Shown piece by piece: positions 1-7,307 of a DNA stretch of 32,363 nucleotides. Positions within the stretch are counted from its first letter, which is position 1. Each line of letters opens with the position of its first letter. Location of the stretch: the NCBI GenBank assembly GCA_026225295.1, contig JAMFSN010000062.1, forward strand, positions 1 through 32,363, read 5' to 3'. The notes beneath the pieces were generated by a model. The model saw only the letters and a list, made by a program, of their open reading frames with translations. It did no database searches and had not been told where the DNA came from. Position numbers and translations under genes: made by a program. This stretch comes from Frankia alni (GTDB taxonomy: Bacteria; Actinomycetota; Actinomycetes; Frankiales; Frankiaceae).

Positions 1-46
1 ACAGGTCGCTCGGCCAGTTCGGTTCGTCCAGCTGAGAATCGACCAT
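1..46 (-). CDS. Possible 5' end of a reverse-strand gene running off the left edge
   Basis: Reading the reverse strand from an ATG at 46 gives MVDSQLDEPNWPSDL, open to the window edge. The residue mix and GC-rich third positions look like a protein start, but only 15 codons are visible and no convincing ribosome binding site precedes the ATG. No family can be named. If real, it would be divergent from the flavin oxidoreductase at 182-1093, with a shared promoter region between them. Confidence 0.22.
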   Translation of the reverse strand, partial: MVDSQLDEPNWPSDL

Positions 47-181
47 CTGCGATGAGGGCGTCCGCAGGGCGAGCACACGATCGGTGGCAAGGGCGGGTGT
101 TGTGGTGGGTCCGGTCGGTGGCGGCGATCGGTACGCTGCATGACCGTGCAGCGGGCGGCTGTCGCCGGGTCGTAGCCTGTC

Positions 182-1093
182 GTGGTGGGCGCGGGGGATG
201 AACCGGAGCGGGTGCGATTCGCCGTCGGTCTGCCTAATGTGGGCATCTTCGGTGATCCGAAGGTGCTGGTGGAGCTGGGTTGCCTCGCCGAGGATGCCGG
301 GTGGGACGGCGTGTTCCTGTGGGATCACGTTCTCTACCATGATCCGGGATGGCCGGTGGCTGATCCGACCGTCGCGATGACGGCGATCGCCACCCGCACG
401 ACGGCGGTCAAGGTCGGCATCATGATGACGGCGGTTCCCCGGCGCCAGGTCGACACGCTGGCCCGGGAAACAGCGTCGCTGGACGTGATATCGGATGGCC
501 GGCTCGTTTTCGGCGCCGGGCTGGGGTCGATGCCCCAGGAGTACACAAAGTTCGGCCGCGACGACACGCTCACGATCAGGGCGCAGCGCCTCGACGAGTC
601 GCTGAACGTGTTGGCCGCCCTCTGGTCCGGCGAGTTTGTCGAAGCCCAGGGTCGCCACCTCACCGTGAACGGCGTACGGATGCTGCCCACGCCGATCCAA
701 CGGCCCCGCCCGCCGGTGTGGTGCGCGGGACGGTGGCCAACCCGGGCACCCTTTCGCCGCGCCGCCCGGTGGGACGGCGTCATGCCGACACACGCCGACT
801 ACGGCAGGCTCACCACCATGCCACCGAGCGACCTCGCCGATATCGTCCGCTACATCACAACCGAGCGCGGCCAACCAGGACCGTCCGCGCGCCCCGACCG
901 GACCGGAACGTCGCATCGGTTCGACGTCGCGCTCGAAGGCGCCACCGCCCACACCGCACCCCGCCGCGGCGCCGACACGGTCGCGCCCTACCTCCCCGCC
1001 GGCCTGACCTGGTGGGTCGAAGCACTCGGCTGGTGGCGAGGCGACATCGACGCCGCCCGTCGACGCGTCTCCGCCGGACCCCCCGACCTATAG
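182..1093 (+). CDS. LLM-class flavin-dependent oxidoreductase (luciferase-like)
   Basis: The protein is a luciferase-like (LLM) TIM-barrel oxidoreductase of the FMN/F420-dependent type, about 303 aa. The N-terminus (VRFAVGLPNVG, then EDAGWDGVFLWDHV at about 38-51), the ETASLDVISDGRLVFGAGLG segment near 97-116 and the RAQRLDESLNVLAALWSG segment near 133-150 are family signatures. LLM proteins oxidise or reduce small organic substrates using reduced flavin or F420; the substrate here cannot be told. The start could be GTG 182, or GTG 212, which has a GGAG just upstream and begins directly at the conserved VRFAVGLP strand. The stop is TAG. The C-terminal third is arginine-rich and less typical, so a degraded tail is possible. 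It stands alone, with no obvious operon partner. Confidence 0.85.
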   Translation: MVGAGDEPERVRFAVGLPNVGIFGDPKVLVELGCLAEDAGWDGVFLWDHVLYHDPGWPVADPTVAMTAIATRTTAVKVGIMMTAVPRRQVDTLARETASLDVISDGRLVFGAGLGSMPQEYTKFGRDDTLTIRAQRLDESLNVLAALWSGEFVEAQGRHLTVNGVRMLPTPIQRPRPPVWCAGRWPTRAPFRRAARWDGVMPTHADYGRLTTMPPSDLADIVRYITTERGQPGPSARPDRTGTSHRFDVALEGATAHTAPRRGADTVAPYLPAGLTWWVEALGWWRGDIDAARRRVSAGPPDL

Positions 1094-1280
1094 GAACGGG
1101 ACCCAAGACAAAGCGACGTCATCGCGGCAGAAGCGGACGCTTCGGCAGGCGAGCGGTCAGAGTGTCGCGCGTCAGCAGCAGCACGGGGGACGTTTCTCGG
1201 CGCCGCCCCGGTACGGTCGACGGCAGGGTGTCGGGCTGAAGATGGGGACAGCGCGGCCGGTCGTGGTGTCCTGGGGGTAC

Positions 1281-1748
1281 ATGGCTGTGGGCGAGAACAG
1301 CAGCGACGACGTTCCCGTGACCTACGAACACTGCGCCCACATCCGGGGCCCCTTCTTCCACGGGACGAAGTCCGCACTCGAGGTCGGCGACGAGCTGCTG
1401 CCCGGCTATGGCTCCAACTTCCAGGAGGGCCGGGTGTCGAACAACGTCTACTTCACCGCGCTGGTGGATACAGCAGCCTGGGGAGCGGAGCTCGCGACAG
1501 CGCTGGCCGGGAACGACGAGCTGGGACGCATCTACGTCGTGGAGCCTGTGGGCCCCTTCGAAGACGACCCGAACGTGACCAACAAGAGATTCGCCGGCAA
1601 TCCCACACGGTCCTACCGCACCCGCAATCCGCTGCGCGTCCTCGGCGAAGTGGACAGGTGGGAGGGTCACGACCCCAAGGTTCTGAAGGGCATGCTGGAT
1701 CACCTGGCGCTGATGCGGGAGCAGGGGCTCGACGTCATCGAGGACTAG
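1281..1748 (+). CDS. arr: Rifampin ADP-ribosyltransferase Arr
   Basis: This is a 155-aa Arr-family enzyme, which transfers ADP-ribose from NAD+ to a hydroxyl of rifamycins and so inactivates them. Signature segments are present in order: FFHGTK with the active-site His at about residue 27, SNNVYFTA with Tyr 57, WGAEL near 67-71, and VEPVGPFEDDPNVT followed by GNPTRSYRTRNPLRVLGEV, which holds the catalytic Asp (95 or 96). The His-Tyr-Asp trio matches the one known from M. smegmatis Arr, and the length is slightly above that family's roughly 140 aa. ATG 1281 is chosen because GGGGG lies 4 bases upstream; an in-frame ATG at 1242 would add 13 residues with no conserved content. It is a single gene with its own leader. 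The chromosomal setting suggests intrinsic resistance or self-protection and not a cassette. Confidence 0.93.
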   Translation: MAVGENSSDDVPVTYEHCAHIRGPFFHGTKSALEVGDELLPGYGSNFQEGRVSNNVYFTALVDTAAWGAELATALAGNDELGRIYVVEPVGPFEDDPNVTNKRFAGNPTRSYRTRNPLRVLGEVDRWEGHDPKVLKGMLDHLALMREQGLDVIED

Positions 1749-1833
1749 GAACAGCCTTCACCAAACAGCACGCTGCGCGGCAGGACAGTATGGCCGTCCC
1801 GCTTCTTCCCCCCGGCCCGAGGACCACTCACCG

Positions 1834-2019
1834 TTACGTCGGTCCGGGGTAGAACTGAGAGTGGAGTTCACCCCTGCTCCTGCCCCGCTTGCGCGCGAGG
1901 TTGCGTCCGTCGAAGTACACCGTCTGCCACGTCTTGGAGAAGCCGAGGAACGCGATGCAGGGCGGGTGGGCCGAACCGTTGTCCTTCCGGCCAGCATTAA
2001 CGGCCGGAGGTGAGAGTTG
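1834..2019 (-). pseudogene. Unidentified reverse-strand gene remnant (C-terminal piece)
   Basis: Between stops on the reverse strand is a 61-codon open segment with no start codon. It contains HPPCIAFLGFSKTWQTVYFDG and ends in QFYPGPT before TAA. Nearly all third codon positions are G or C and the residue mix is protein-like, so this looks like a true coding fragment whose 5' part was lost upstream (a TGA at 2020-2022 closes it). I do not recognise the family. The alternative reverse frame starting MALIDNSHLRP has poorer codon statistics and is treated as a shadow. Confidence 0.4.
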
Positions 2020-2141
2020 TCAATCAATGCCAAATATCTGATCGCCTCCGCCTTGAAGCTTTGTTGAAGTTTCTTGCGTACTGTGGTGGCGGTGGCGAAA
2101 GCTTTCGACCTGGCGGGTATCCCGGACGCGAAGGATTTACG

Positions 2142-2777
2142 ATGATCATACGGGGACGCCCGCGGGGATCTGGACGATTTTTCATGGCTGACGCCGCCGA
2201 TGGTCGGGTAAGGCGGCGCCCGGCCGTCGTGGCCATCGGCCCCGCTCTGGCCATCGGCGCGCTGGTCGCCGCGTGCTCGGGCGGCGGATCAGCGGCGAGC
2301 GGTCCCCGACGGTCGACGCCAGCGCCCTCCCCAACAGGGTCGGCCGTCTCCTTCTGGCCGGGCTACCAGGCGAGTGACGTGGCCGTACGCACCCCCCTTG
2401 AGCTGGCCGACGTGGTGTCGACCCGGGCCGGCGGGTCGTGCGGCGGGAGGGAGGTGCCTGCCTCCGACGGCACGTCGTGCTACCGGCTGGGGACGGACGT
2501 ACTGCCAGTCAAACAGCTGTCCGCCGTGACGGTTACCGACGCCCCGCAGCCTGGCCAGCCGGACCGGTCGGTCGTCGGCCTGGCGCTCGGACCCGCCGAC
2601 ACCGCCCGCTTCCAACAGCAGACGGATCGACTGATCGGCCGGCAACTGGCGATCGTGCTCGGTGGCCGCGTGCTCGACGCTCCTGTCATCCAGACCACAA
2701 TCCCGTCGGGTGTCTTCCAGGTCGCACGTCCCACCCGGAATGAGACGATGGCCATCGCACGGGCCGTTGCCGGCTGA
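2142..2777 (+). CDS. Lipoprotein with an orphan SecD P1-head-like domain
   Basis: A 211-aa predicted lipoprotein. An arginine-rich n-region is followed by a hydrophobic stretch ending in the lipobox LVAAC with the lipidated Cys at 45, then a Gly/Ser/Pro linker. The rest resembles the periplasmic P1 region of SecD: the C-terminal part GRQLAIVLGGRVLDAPVIQ (about 166-184) closely matches the P1-head consensus of an AIVLDG-VLSAPVI strand-turn, followed by an I-x-G-x-x-x-V strand. No SecD membrane helices or SecF are present, so this is a free-standing domain. AAGGA 7 bases upstream supports ATG 2142; ATG 2184 is an alternative that still keeps the signal. The role is unknown: it could bind unfolded peptides outside the membrane or be a SecD-derived decoy. 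It stands alone, upstream of the hydrogenase-like operon. Confidence 0.72.
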   Translation: MIIRGRPRGSGRFFMADAADGRVRRRPAVVAIGPALAIGALVAACSGGGSAASGPRRSTPAPSPTGSAVSFWPGYQASDVAVRTPLELADVVSTRAGGSCGGREVPASDGTSCYRLGTDVLPVKQLSAVTVTDAPQPGQPDRSVVGLALGPADTARFQQQTDRLIGRQLAIVLGGRVLDAPVIQTTIPSGVFQVARPTRNETMAIARAVAG

Positions 2778-3351
2778 GCGACCTGCGGCAGGCGTCGCGA
2801 TCATGAACGCGCACCGGTGATCCGGACCGCCCGTGGGCGCAGGTCGACAATCCGAAGCTTTCCCACCTGCCGCGTCCGTTCGTCAGGAAAGCTTCTCGGG
2901 AGCGGCAGATGCGGAAGGCTCGAGTCTCAAACGGACGGATGAGACCTGCCCGCACTATGACGATGGGTCGCCCTCCAGCCGAATGAGGTCCCGCCCGGCG
3001 CGAGGACTCCGGTTGCGGTGGCTGGTCAATCATCTTCCGCCGATCCGTCGACACCCATAACGGACGACCTACGCGGCTGTCGCCACGGCGCCTCGTCGGG
3101 GGTGGTGCCGGGCGTCTTGGAGGTGCACGTCCAGCTGGGGGGCGTCGATGGCCTGAGGCACGGGTCCTGCTCGAGGGCAGAGCGGAACCGACAGCAGGGC
3201 CGGGATCGGTGGCATCACCGATCCCGTGTGACGATCCTCTCCTGTGGTCATAATCTTCTGGTCAGATCGCACCATTAGCATATGACGAAGTTGTTAGGTC
3301 GTGCGTGGCCGATCGCCCGCGGGTGTCCGGGCCAGGCGGGAGGGGGAGCGT
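2778..3351. other. Gene-poor leader upstream of the hydrogenase-like operon
   Basis: About 570 bases without a convincing gene. Short open frames on both strands have no recognisable family. The segment around 3069-3190 read on the reverse strand (ending DARHHPRRGAVATAA) has fairly GC-rich third positions and may be another decayed fragment, but this is weak. The stretch 3220-3300 is distinctly AT-richer (ATAATCTTCTGG, ATTAGCATATGACGAAG) and is the likely promoter and operator zone for the ArsR-type gene at 3352. No clear dyad was found there. Confidence 0.4.
2854..2895. repeat. 10-bp perfect inverted repeat (hairpin)
   Basis: GAAGCTTTCC at 2854-2863 is repeated inverted as GGAAAGCTTC at 2886-2895, with a 22-base loop. 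It lies 76 bases after the SecD-like lipoprotein stop. There is no T-run, so it is either a weak terminator or a protein-binding dyad. Confidence 0.5.
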
Positions 3352-3672
3352 ATGGCGATGCCGCTGTACCAGCTGAAGGCGGAGTTGTTCCGGACTCTCG
3401 GCCACCCGGCCCGTATCCGGGCGCTGGAGCTTCTCAGCACCCGGGAGCATTCGGTGAGCGAGCTGATCGCGGAGTTAGGGCTGGAGGCGTCGCATGTCTC
3501 CCAGCAGCTGGGGGTATTGCGGCGCGCCGGGCTGGTGACGACGCGGAGGGAGAGGTCGGCAGTGTTTTACGCGCTGGCCGATCCGCAGGTGGCGACGCTG
3601 CTGGCGGTCGCCCGGTCGATCCTCAACGACCGGGCCGCCCATCTGAGCGAACTGTTGTCCGACGAGGCCTGA
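3352..3672 (+). CDS. ArsR-type winged-helix regulator (Rv0081-like)
   Basis: A 106-aa ArsR/SmtB-fold repressor: PLYQLKAELFRTLGHPARIRALELL (about 4-28) is the dimerisation helix and start of the wing fold, and SVSELIAELGLEASHVSQQLGVLRRAGLV (about 34-62) is the helix-turn-helix. The ELCVCDL metal site of ArsR is absent, so it probably does not sense metals by the classical site. Sequence and gene order match M. tuberculosis Rv0081, a hub regulator of the hypoxia response that heads the same hyc-like operon. ATG 3352 is chosen because GGGAGGGGGAG lies directly upstream; the longer frame from GTG 3301 adds a non-conserved Arg-rich leader. It is 53 bases before the small subunit gene and is likely the local autoregulator of the operon. 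Confidence 0.88.
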   Translation: MAMPLYQLKAELFRTLGHPARIRALELLSTREHSVSELIAELGLEASHVSQQLGVLRRAGLVTTRRERSAVFYALADPQVATLLAVARSILNDRAAHLSELLSDEA

Positions 3673-3725
3673 TCGCTCGCTGTCCGTGCGTGGCGATACG
3701 GCCGATAGGGGGATCTCGAGAGTTC

Positions 3726-4202
3726 ATGGGCCTGTTCAGTCTGATCCGGCGGGTTGGCCGGGTCGCCGAGCCCGCGCCGCCGCACCCAGCCGCGTCGGCC
3801 GGACCGGCGGCGCTACGCGGTTCGCTCCAGTTGCGCCATGTCGACGCGGGTTCGTGTAACGGCTGCGAGATCGAGATCGGCGGTTGCTTCTCGCCGGTGT
3901 ACGACGCCGAGCGGTACGGCACCCGGCTGGTCGCGAGCCCCCGGCACGCCGACGGGCTGCTGGTGACCGGGGTCGTCACCCGCAACATGGAGCGGGCCCT
4001 ACGCGACACGGTGGCCGCTACGCCCGAGCCGCGGGTCGTCATCGCCGTCGGTGACTGCGCGCGCAACCAGGGCGAGTTCGCCGGCGGCTACGGGGTGGTC
4101 GGAGCGGTGGGAGACGTCGTCGACGTCGATGCCGAGGTGGCTGGCTGCCCGCCCACCCCGACCGAGATCATCGCGGTGTTGCGGCAAGTCACCGGCCGGT
4201 GA
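3726..4202 (+). CDS. NuoB/HycG-like small subunit with 4Fe-4S site (Rv0082-like)
   Basis: A 158-aa member of the NADH-ubiquinone oxidoreductase 20 kDa / hydrogenase small-subunit family. It would sit at the membrane-facing base of the peripheral arm and carry the terminal 4Fe-4S cluster. The four expected ligands are visible: Cys44 and Cys47 in DAGSCNGCEIE, Cys111 in VGDCARN and Cys141 in GCPPTP. So the electron-transfer site looks intact, in contrast to the large subunit encoded at 9493. A further Cys54 (GGC) is also present. The start at ATG 3726 has GGGGGA about 10 bases upstream; the long frame running back to 3282 overlaps the ArsR gene and is spurious. The stop overlaps the GTG of the next gene (GTGA), implying translational coupling. 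Confidence 0.92.
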   Translation: MGLFSLIRRVGRVAEPAPPHPAASAGPAALRGSLQLRHVDAGSCNGCEIEIGGCFSPVYDAERYGTRLVASPRHADGLLVTGVVTRNMERALRDTVAATPEPRVVIAVGDCARNQGEFAGGYGVVGAVGDVVDVDAEVAGCPPTPTEIIAVLRQVTGR

Positions 4203-6220
4203 GCACCGCGGCCTGCTTCGCCGGCGTACTGGGCGGCGTCTCGCTCTCGGGCGCGGCGGCGGTCGCGGCCGTCCCCACCCGTGTCTCGGCGGCCGCCAGC
4301 GGGCTCGCGACCGCCGCGGTCGGCGTCACCGGGCTCGTCGGCGGCGCTCTGGCCGTCGCGGGCGACCTCCGGCCGGCCTGGGTCGGCTGGCTGGTGCCGC
4401 TGTCGGGGGCGAGCTTCGCCGCGGACGCGACGAGCGGGCTGTTCCTGCTCGTCATCGGCGCGGTCAGCGTCGTCGCCGGGCTGTACACGGTCGGGTACGC
4501 CGCGCACGGGCACCTCGGCCGCGCGCCGCTGGCCGTGCTGCCCGTCTTCGCCGGGGCCATGCTCGTGGTCCCGCTTGCCGCAGCGGTCACCACCCTGCTG
4601 CTGTTCTGGGAAATCATGGCCTTGACCAGCCTGCTGCTGGTGCTGGCCGAATGGCGCCGGGAGCAGGTCCGGGCGGCCGCGCTGTCGTACGCGGCCATGA
4701 CCCAGCTCGGCTTCGTCGCGATCCTGCTCGGGCTGGTCGTGTTCGCGGCCGCGGCGCCCGGCCACGCTGAGACGTTCCCGGCGTTGCGGGACGCGGCGGT
4801 CCACCTGGGGCCCGGCCCGCGGGCGGCCGTCTTCCTGCTGACCTTGGCCGGGTTCGGTTCCAAGGCGGGTCTCGTTCCGCTGCACGTCTGGCTCCCGAAG
4901 GCGCACCCGGAGGCGCCCGGCCCGGTCTCGGCGCTGATGAGCGCCGCGATGGTCAATCTCGGGATCTACGGGATCGTCCGCGTGGACTTCGTCCTGCTCG
5001 GCCCGGGCCCGCGCTGGTGGGGCCTGGTGCTGCTGGCCGTCGGGGCGCTGACCGCCGTGTACAGCGTGCTGCAAGCGGCGGTCGCCACCGACCTCAAACG
5101 CCTGCTCGCCTACAGCACGAGCGAGAACATGGGCCTGATCTGCGTCGCACTCGGGACCGCGGCGGTACTGGCGGCCGCCGGACGGCCCGCGGTCGCCGCC
5201 GTTGCCACAACCGCTGCCCTCGTCCACCTGGTCGGTCACGCGGCTTTCAAGACACTCGGCTTCCTCGCCGCTGGCGGGGTCGCGGCCGTCACCGGACAGC
5301 GCGACCTCGACGCGCTCGGTGGGCTTGCCCGGCCGATGCCCGTCACCACCGTCGCCTTCGGCATCGCCGCGCTCGGCGCGGCCGGGCTGCCGCTGGGCTG
5401 CGGGTTCGTCGGCGAATGGCTGCTCGTGCAGGCGCTGACCCACGCGGTGGCCGCCGGCGGAACGTTGCTCGCGCTCGTGGTGCCGCTCGCCGTCGGCGTC
5501 GTCGCCCTGACCACCGGGCTCGGGGTCGCGGCGATGGTCAAGGCGTTCGGGGTCGGTTTCCTGGCCCGCCCCCGCAGCGAAGGCGCCCAGCGGGCCGGGG
5601 AGGTTCCCGCCACCATGATCGCCGCCATGGCGCTGGGCGCGATCAGCTGCGGTGTCCTCGCCGTCGCCCCGGCGGTGCTGGTACCGGTCCTGTCCCGGGT
5701 CCTGCCCGAACTGCCGACCGGTACCGCCCACGGGCCCGGCCCGGCGCTCGGGACGCTGGTGCGGCTGCCCGGGGTCGGCGGATCTGTCTCACCCGCGCTG
5801 CTCGCCGTCGCGGTCGGCGCCGGCGTCTTGCTGGCCCTGGCCGCCGCCCGGTGGGGGTCGCGGCGGCGCCCGGCCGCCCGGACAGCCGCGCTGTGGACGT
5901 GCGGCGGCGGCGGGCTGACCAGCCGGATGGAGTACACCGCGACGTCGTTCGCCGACCCGCTGCGCCGCGTCTTCGACGCCGTCCTGCGGCCCGACGTCGA
6001 GCACGTCGTGATTGCGTACGCCCAGTCGCCCTACCTCCTGGAGAAGGTCAGCTACCGCTCGTGGGTCCACGACACGGTCGAGGTGGTGCTCTACCGGCCG
6101 GTCCTGCGGGCCGTCGCCGCCGCGGCGCGGGGGGCCCGCCGGGCGCATACCGGCAGCATCCACGCCTACCTCGCCTACGGTGCGGCCGGCCTGCTCGTCG
6201 CCCTGGTCGTGGTCCTGTGA
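4199..6220 (+). CDS. HyfB/HycC-like antiporter-type membrane subunit (Rv0083-like)
   Basis: A 673-aa polytopic protein of the NuoL/NuoM/NuoN (Mrp antiporter-type) family, the proton- or sodium-pumping part of complex I-like machines. The core signature GFGSKAGLVPLHVWLPKAHPEAP followed by PVSALMSAAM lies at about 218-245, with the conserved membrane lysine at 222. A second lysine-bearing segment, DLKRLLAYSTSENMG, lies near 299-313, and HAAFKTLGFL near 348-357. The C-terminal part includes a conserved soluble loop (LWTCGGGG, MEYTATSFADPLRR) seen in HyfB-type proteins, then a last hydrophobic helix. The GTG 4199 start overlaps the previous stop by 4 bases. Length fits Rv0083 and HyfB. It is coupled to the small subunit gene and separated from hycD by 109 bases that hold a tandem repeat. 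Confidence 0.93.
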   Translation: MSTAACFAGVLGGVSLSGAAAVAAVPTRVSAAASGLATAAVGVTGLVGGALAVAGDLRPAWVGWLVPLSGASFAADATSGLFLLVIGAVSVVAGLYTVGYAAHGHLGRAPLAVLPVFAGAMLVVPLAAAVTTLLLFWEIMALTSLLLVLAEWRREQVRAAALSYAAMTQLGFVAILLGLVVFAAAAPGHAETFPALRDAAVHLGPGPRAAVFLLTLAGFGSKAGLVPLHVWLPKAHPEAPGPVSALMSAAMVNLGIYGIVRVDFVLLGPGPRWWGLVLLAVGALTAVYSVLQAAVATDLKRLLAYSTSENMGLICVALGTAAVLAAAGRPAVAAVATTAALVHLVGHAAFKTLGFLAAGGVAAVTGQRDLDALGGLARPMPVTTVAFGIAALGAAGLPLGCGFVGEWLLVQALTHAVAAGGTLLALVVPLAVGVVALTTGLGVAAMVKAFGVGFLARPRSEGAQRAGEVPATMIAAMALGAISCGVLAVAPAVLVPVLSRVLPELPTGTAHGPGPALGTLVRLPGVGGSVSPALLAVAVGAGVLLALAAARWGSRRRPAARTAALWTCGGGGLTSRMEYTATSFADPLRRVFDAVLRPDVEHVVIAYAQSPYLLEKVSYRSWVHDTVEVVLYRPVLRAVAAAARGARRAHTGSIHAYLAYGAAGLLVALVVVL

Positions 6221-6260
6221 GTCGGAGGAGTCGGAGGAGTCGGAGGAGTCGGAGGAGTCG
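6221..6260. repeat. 9-bp tandem repeat (GTCGGAGGA x4) inside the operon
   Basis: Four perfect head-to-tail copies of GTCGGAGGA occupy 6221-6256, beginning directly after the TGA of the HyfB-like gene, with a partial fifth copy (GTCG) to 6260. Each copy holds a GGAGGA Shine-Dalgarno core, but the next recognised start (6330) is about 70 bases away. It sits in the only sizeable gap between the membrane subunit genes. Confidence 0.95.
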
Positions 6261-6329
6261 AGCAAGTGGAGTGGTCGTCCGAGGTACGAGGACGGCGGCG
6301 GAGCGAGTGAGCGACGGAGCGAACCGGTG

Positions 6330-7295
6330 ATGCTGAGCGTTTCCGGAGTTGCCGGGATGGTGACGCAGGTGGTGGGGGTGGCGGCCGGCGCGCCGCTGCT
6401 GGTGGGATGGATGCGCCAGGTCCGGGCCCGGCTTGAGGGCCGAGCCGGCCCCGGCCCCGCGCAGCCGTGGCGCGACCTGCGCAAGCAGCTCCACAAGCAG
6501 AACATCACCCCCGACGGCACGACCGTCGTGTTCGCCGCCGCGCCGGTCGTCCTGGCCGGCACCAGCCTGGTGATCGCGGCGATCGTTCCCGGCGTCACCA
6601 CCGGGTCGCCGCTGGACCGGGTCGGGGATCTGTTCGCCGTCGTCGGGGTGCTGCTGCTGGGCACCGTCGCGCTGGCCCTGGCCGGCCTCGACACCGGCAC
6701 CGCGTTCGGCGGGATGGGCGCGAGCCGCGTGGTGACGATCGCCGCGTTGGTGGAACCGACGATCCTCGTCGCCGGGGTGGCGCTGTCGGTGCCGGCGCAC
6801 TCGTCGAACCTCGGCCGGATCGTGGCCACTACCGCCGCCGACCCGGGACTGGTCGCCTCCCCGGCGGCCGCGCTCGCGTTCGCCGCTCTCGCCGTCGTCG
6901 TGGTCGCCGAGACCGGCCGCCTCCCCGTGGACAACCCGGCCACCCACCTCGAGCTGACGATGGTGCACGAGGCGATGATCCTGGAGTACACCGGCCCTCG
7001 TCTGGCGCTGATCGAGTGGGCGGCGGCGATGCGCCTGACGGTGCTGCTCACGTTGTTGGTCAACCTGTTCGTCCCCTGGGGTGTCGCCGGCGCCGGAGCC
7101 GGCCCGGCTGGCCTGCTCGTCGGGCTGGGCGCCGTCGCGTTCAAGGTGGCGGCACTCGGGACGGCGCTGGCCGCCGCCGAGGTGTTCCTGGCCAAGCTGC
7201 GGCTTTTCCGCGTGCCCGAACTGCTGGCCGGGTCGTTCCTGCTCGGCCTGCTGGCCGCGACCACCTCCTACTTCCTGACCGGCCCGGCCGGCTGA
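6330..7295 (+). CDS. hycD: HycD/HyfC-like NuoH-family membrane subunit (Rv0084-like)
   Basis: A 321-aa NuoH/HycD-family integral membrane protein that connects the peripheral arm to the antiporter-like subunits and forms the quinone-chamber side in complex I relatives. Visible signatures are WRDLRKQLHKQNITPDGTT (about 46-64, the cytosolic loop before the second helix) and ETGRLPVDNPATHLELTMVHE (about 194-214), whose acidic residues belong to the proton path in this family, followed by MILEYTGPRLALIEW. About eight hydrophobic segments follow the family pattern. ATG 6330 is chosen; the adjacent GTG 6327 is possible. GGAG about 13 bases upstream is a modest ribosome site. The 321-aa length agrees with homologues. 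Twelve bases separate it from the next gene. Confidence 0.92.
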   Translation: MLSVSGVAGMVTQVVGVAAGAPLLVGWMRQVRARLEGRAGPGPAQPWRDLRKQLHKQNITPDGTTVVFAAAPVVLAGTSLVIAAIVPGVTTGSPLDRVGDLFAVVGVLLLGTVALALAGLDTGTAFGGMGASRVVTIAALVEPTILVAGVALSVPAHSSNLGRIVATTAADPGLVASPAAALAFAALAVVVVAETGRLPVDNPATHLELTMVHEAMILEYTGPRLALIEWAAAMRLTVLLTLLVNLFVPWGVAGAGAGPAGLLVGLGAVAFKVAALGTALAAAEVFLAKLRLFRVPELLAGSFLLGLLAATTSYFLTGPAG

Positions 7296-7307
7296 CGGGA
7301 GGGAAGC

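Noticed and set aside
4088-5731. 547-codon reverse-strand open frame across the HyfB-like gene
   Set aside because: It is the mirror of a strongly coding, GC-biased gene. Its product is rich in Gly, Arg, Gln and Asp with no fold or motif; the forward frame has clear antiporter signatures.
6221-6329. Glu-Ser-Glu repeat peptide from the tandem repeat as an N-terminal part of HycD
   Set aside because: HycD homologues start at MLSVSG; the repeat frame has no ribosome site or conservation, so it was kept as a DNA repeat only.
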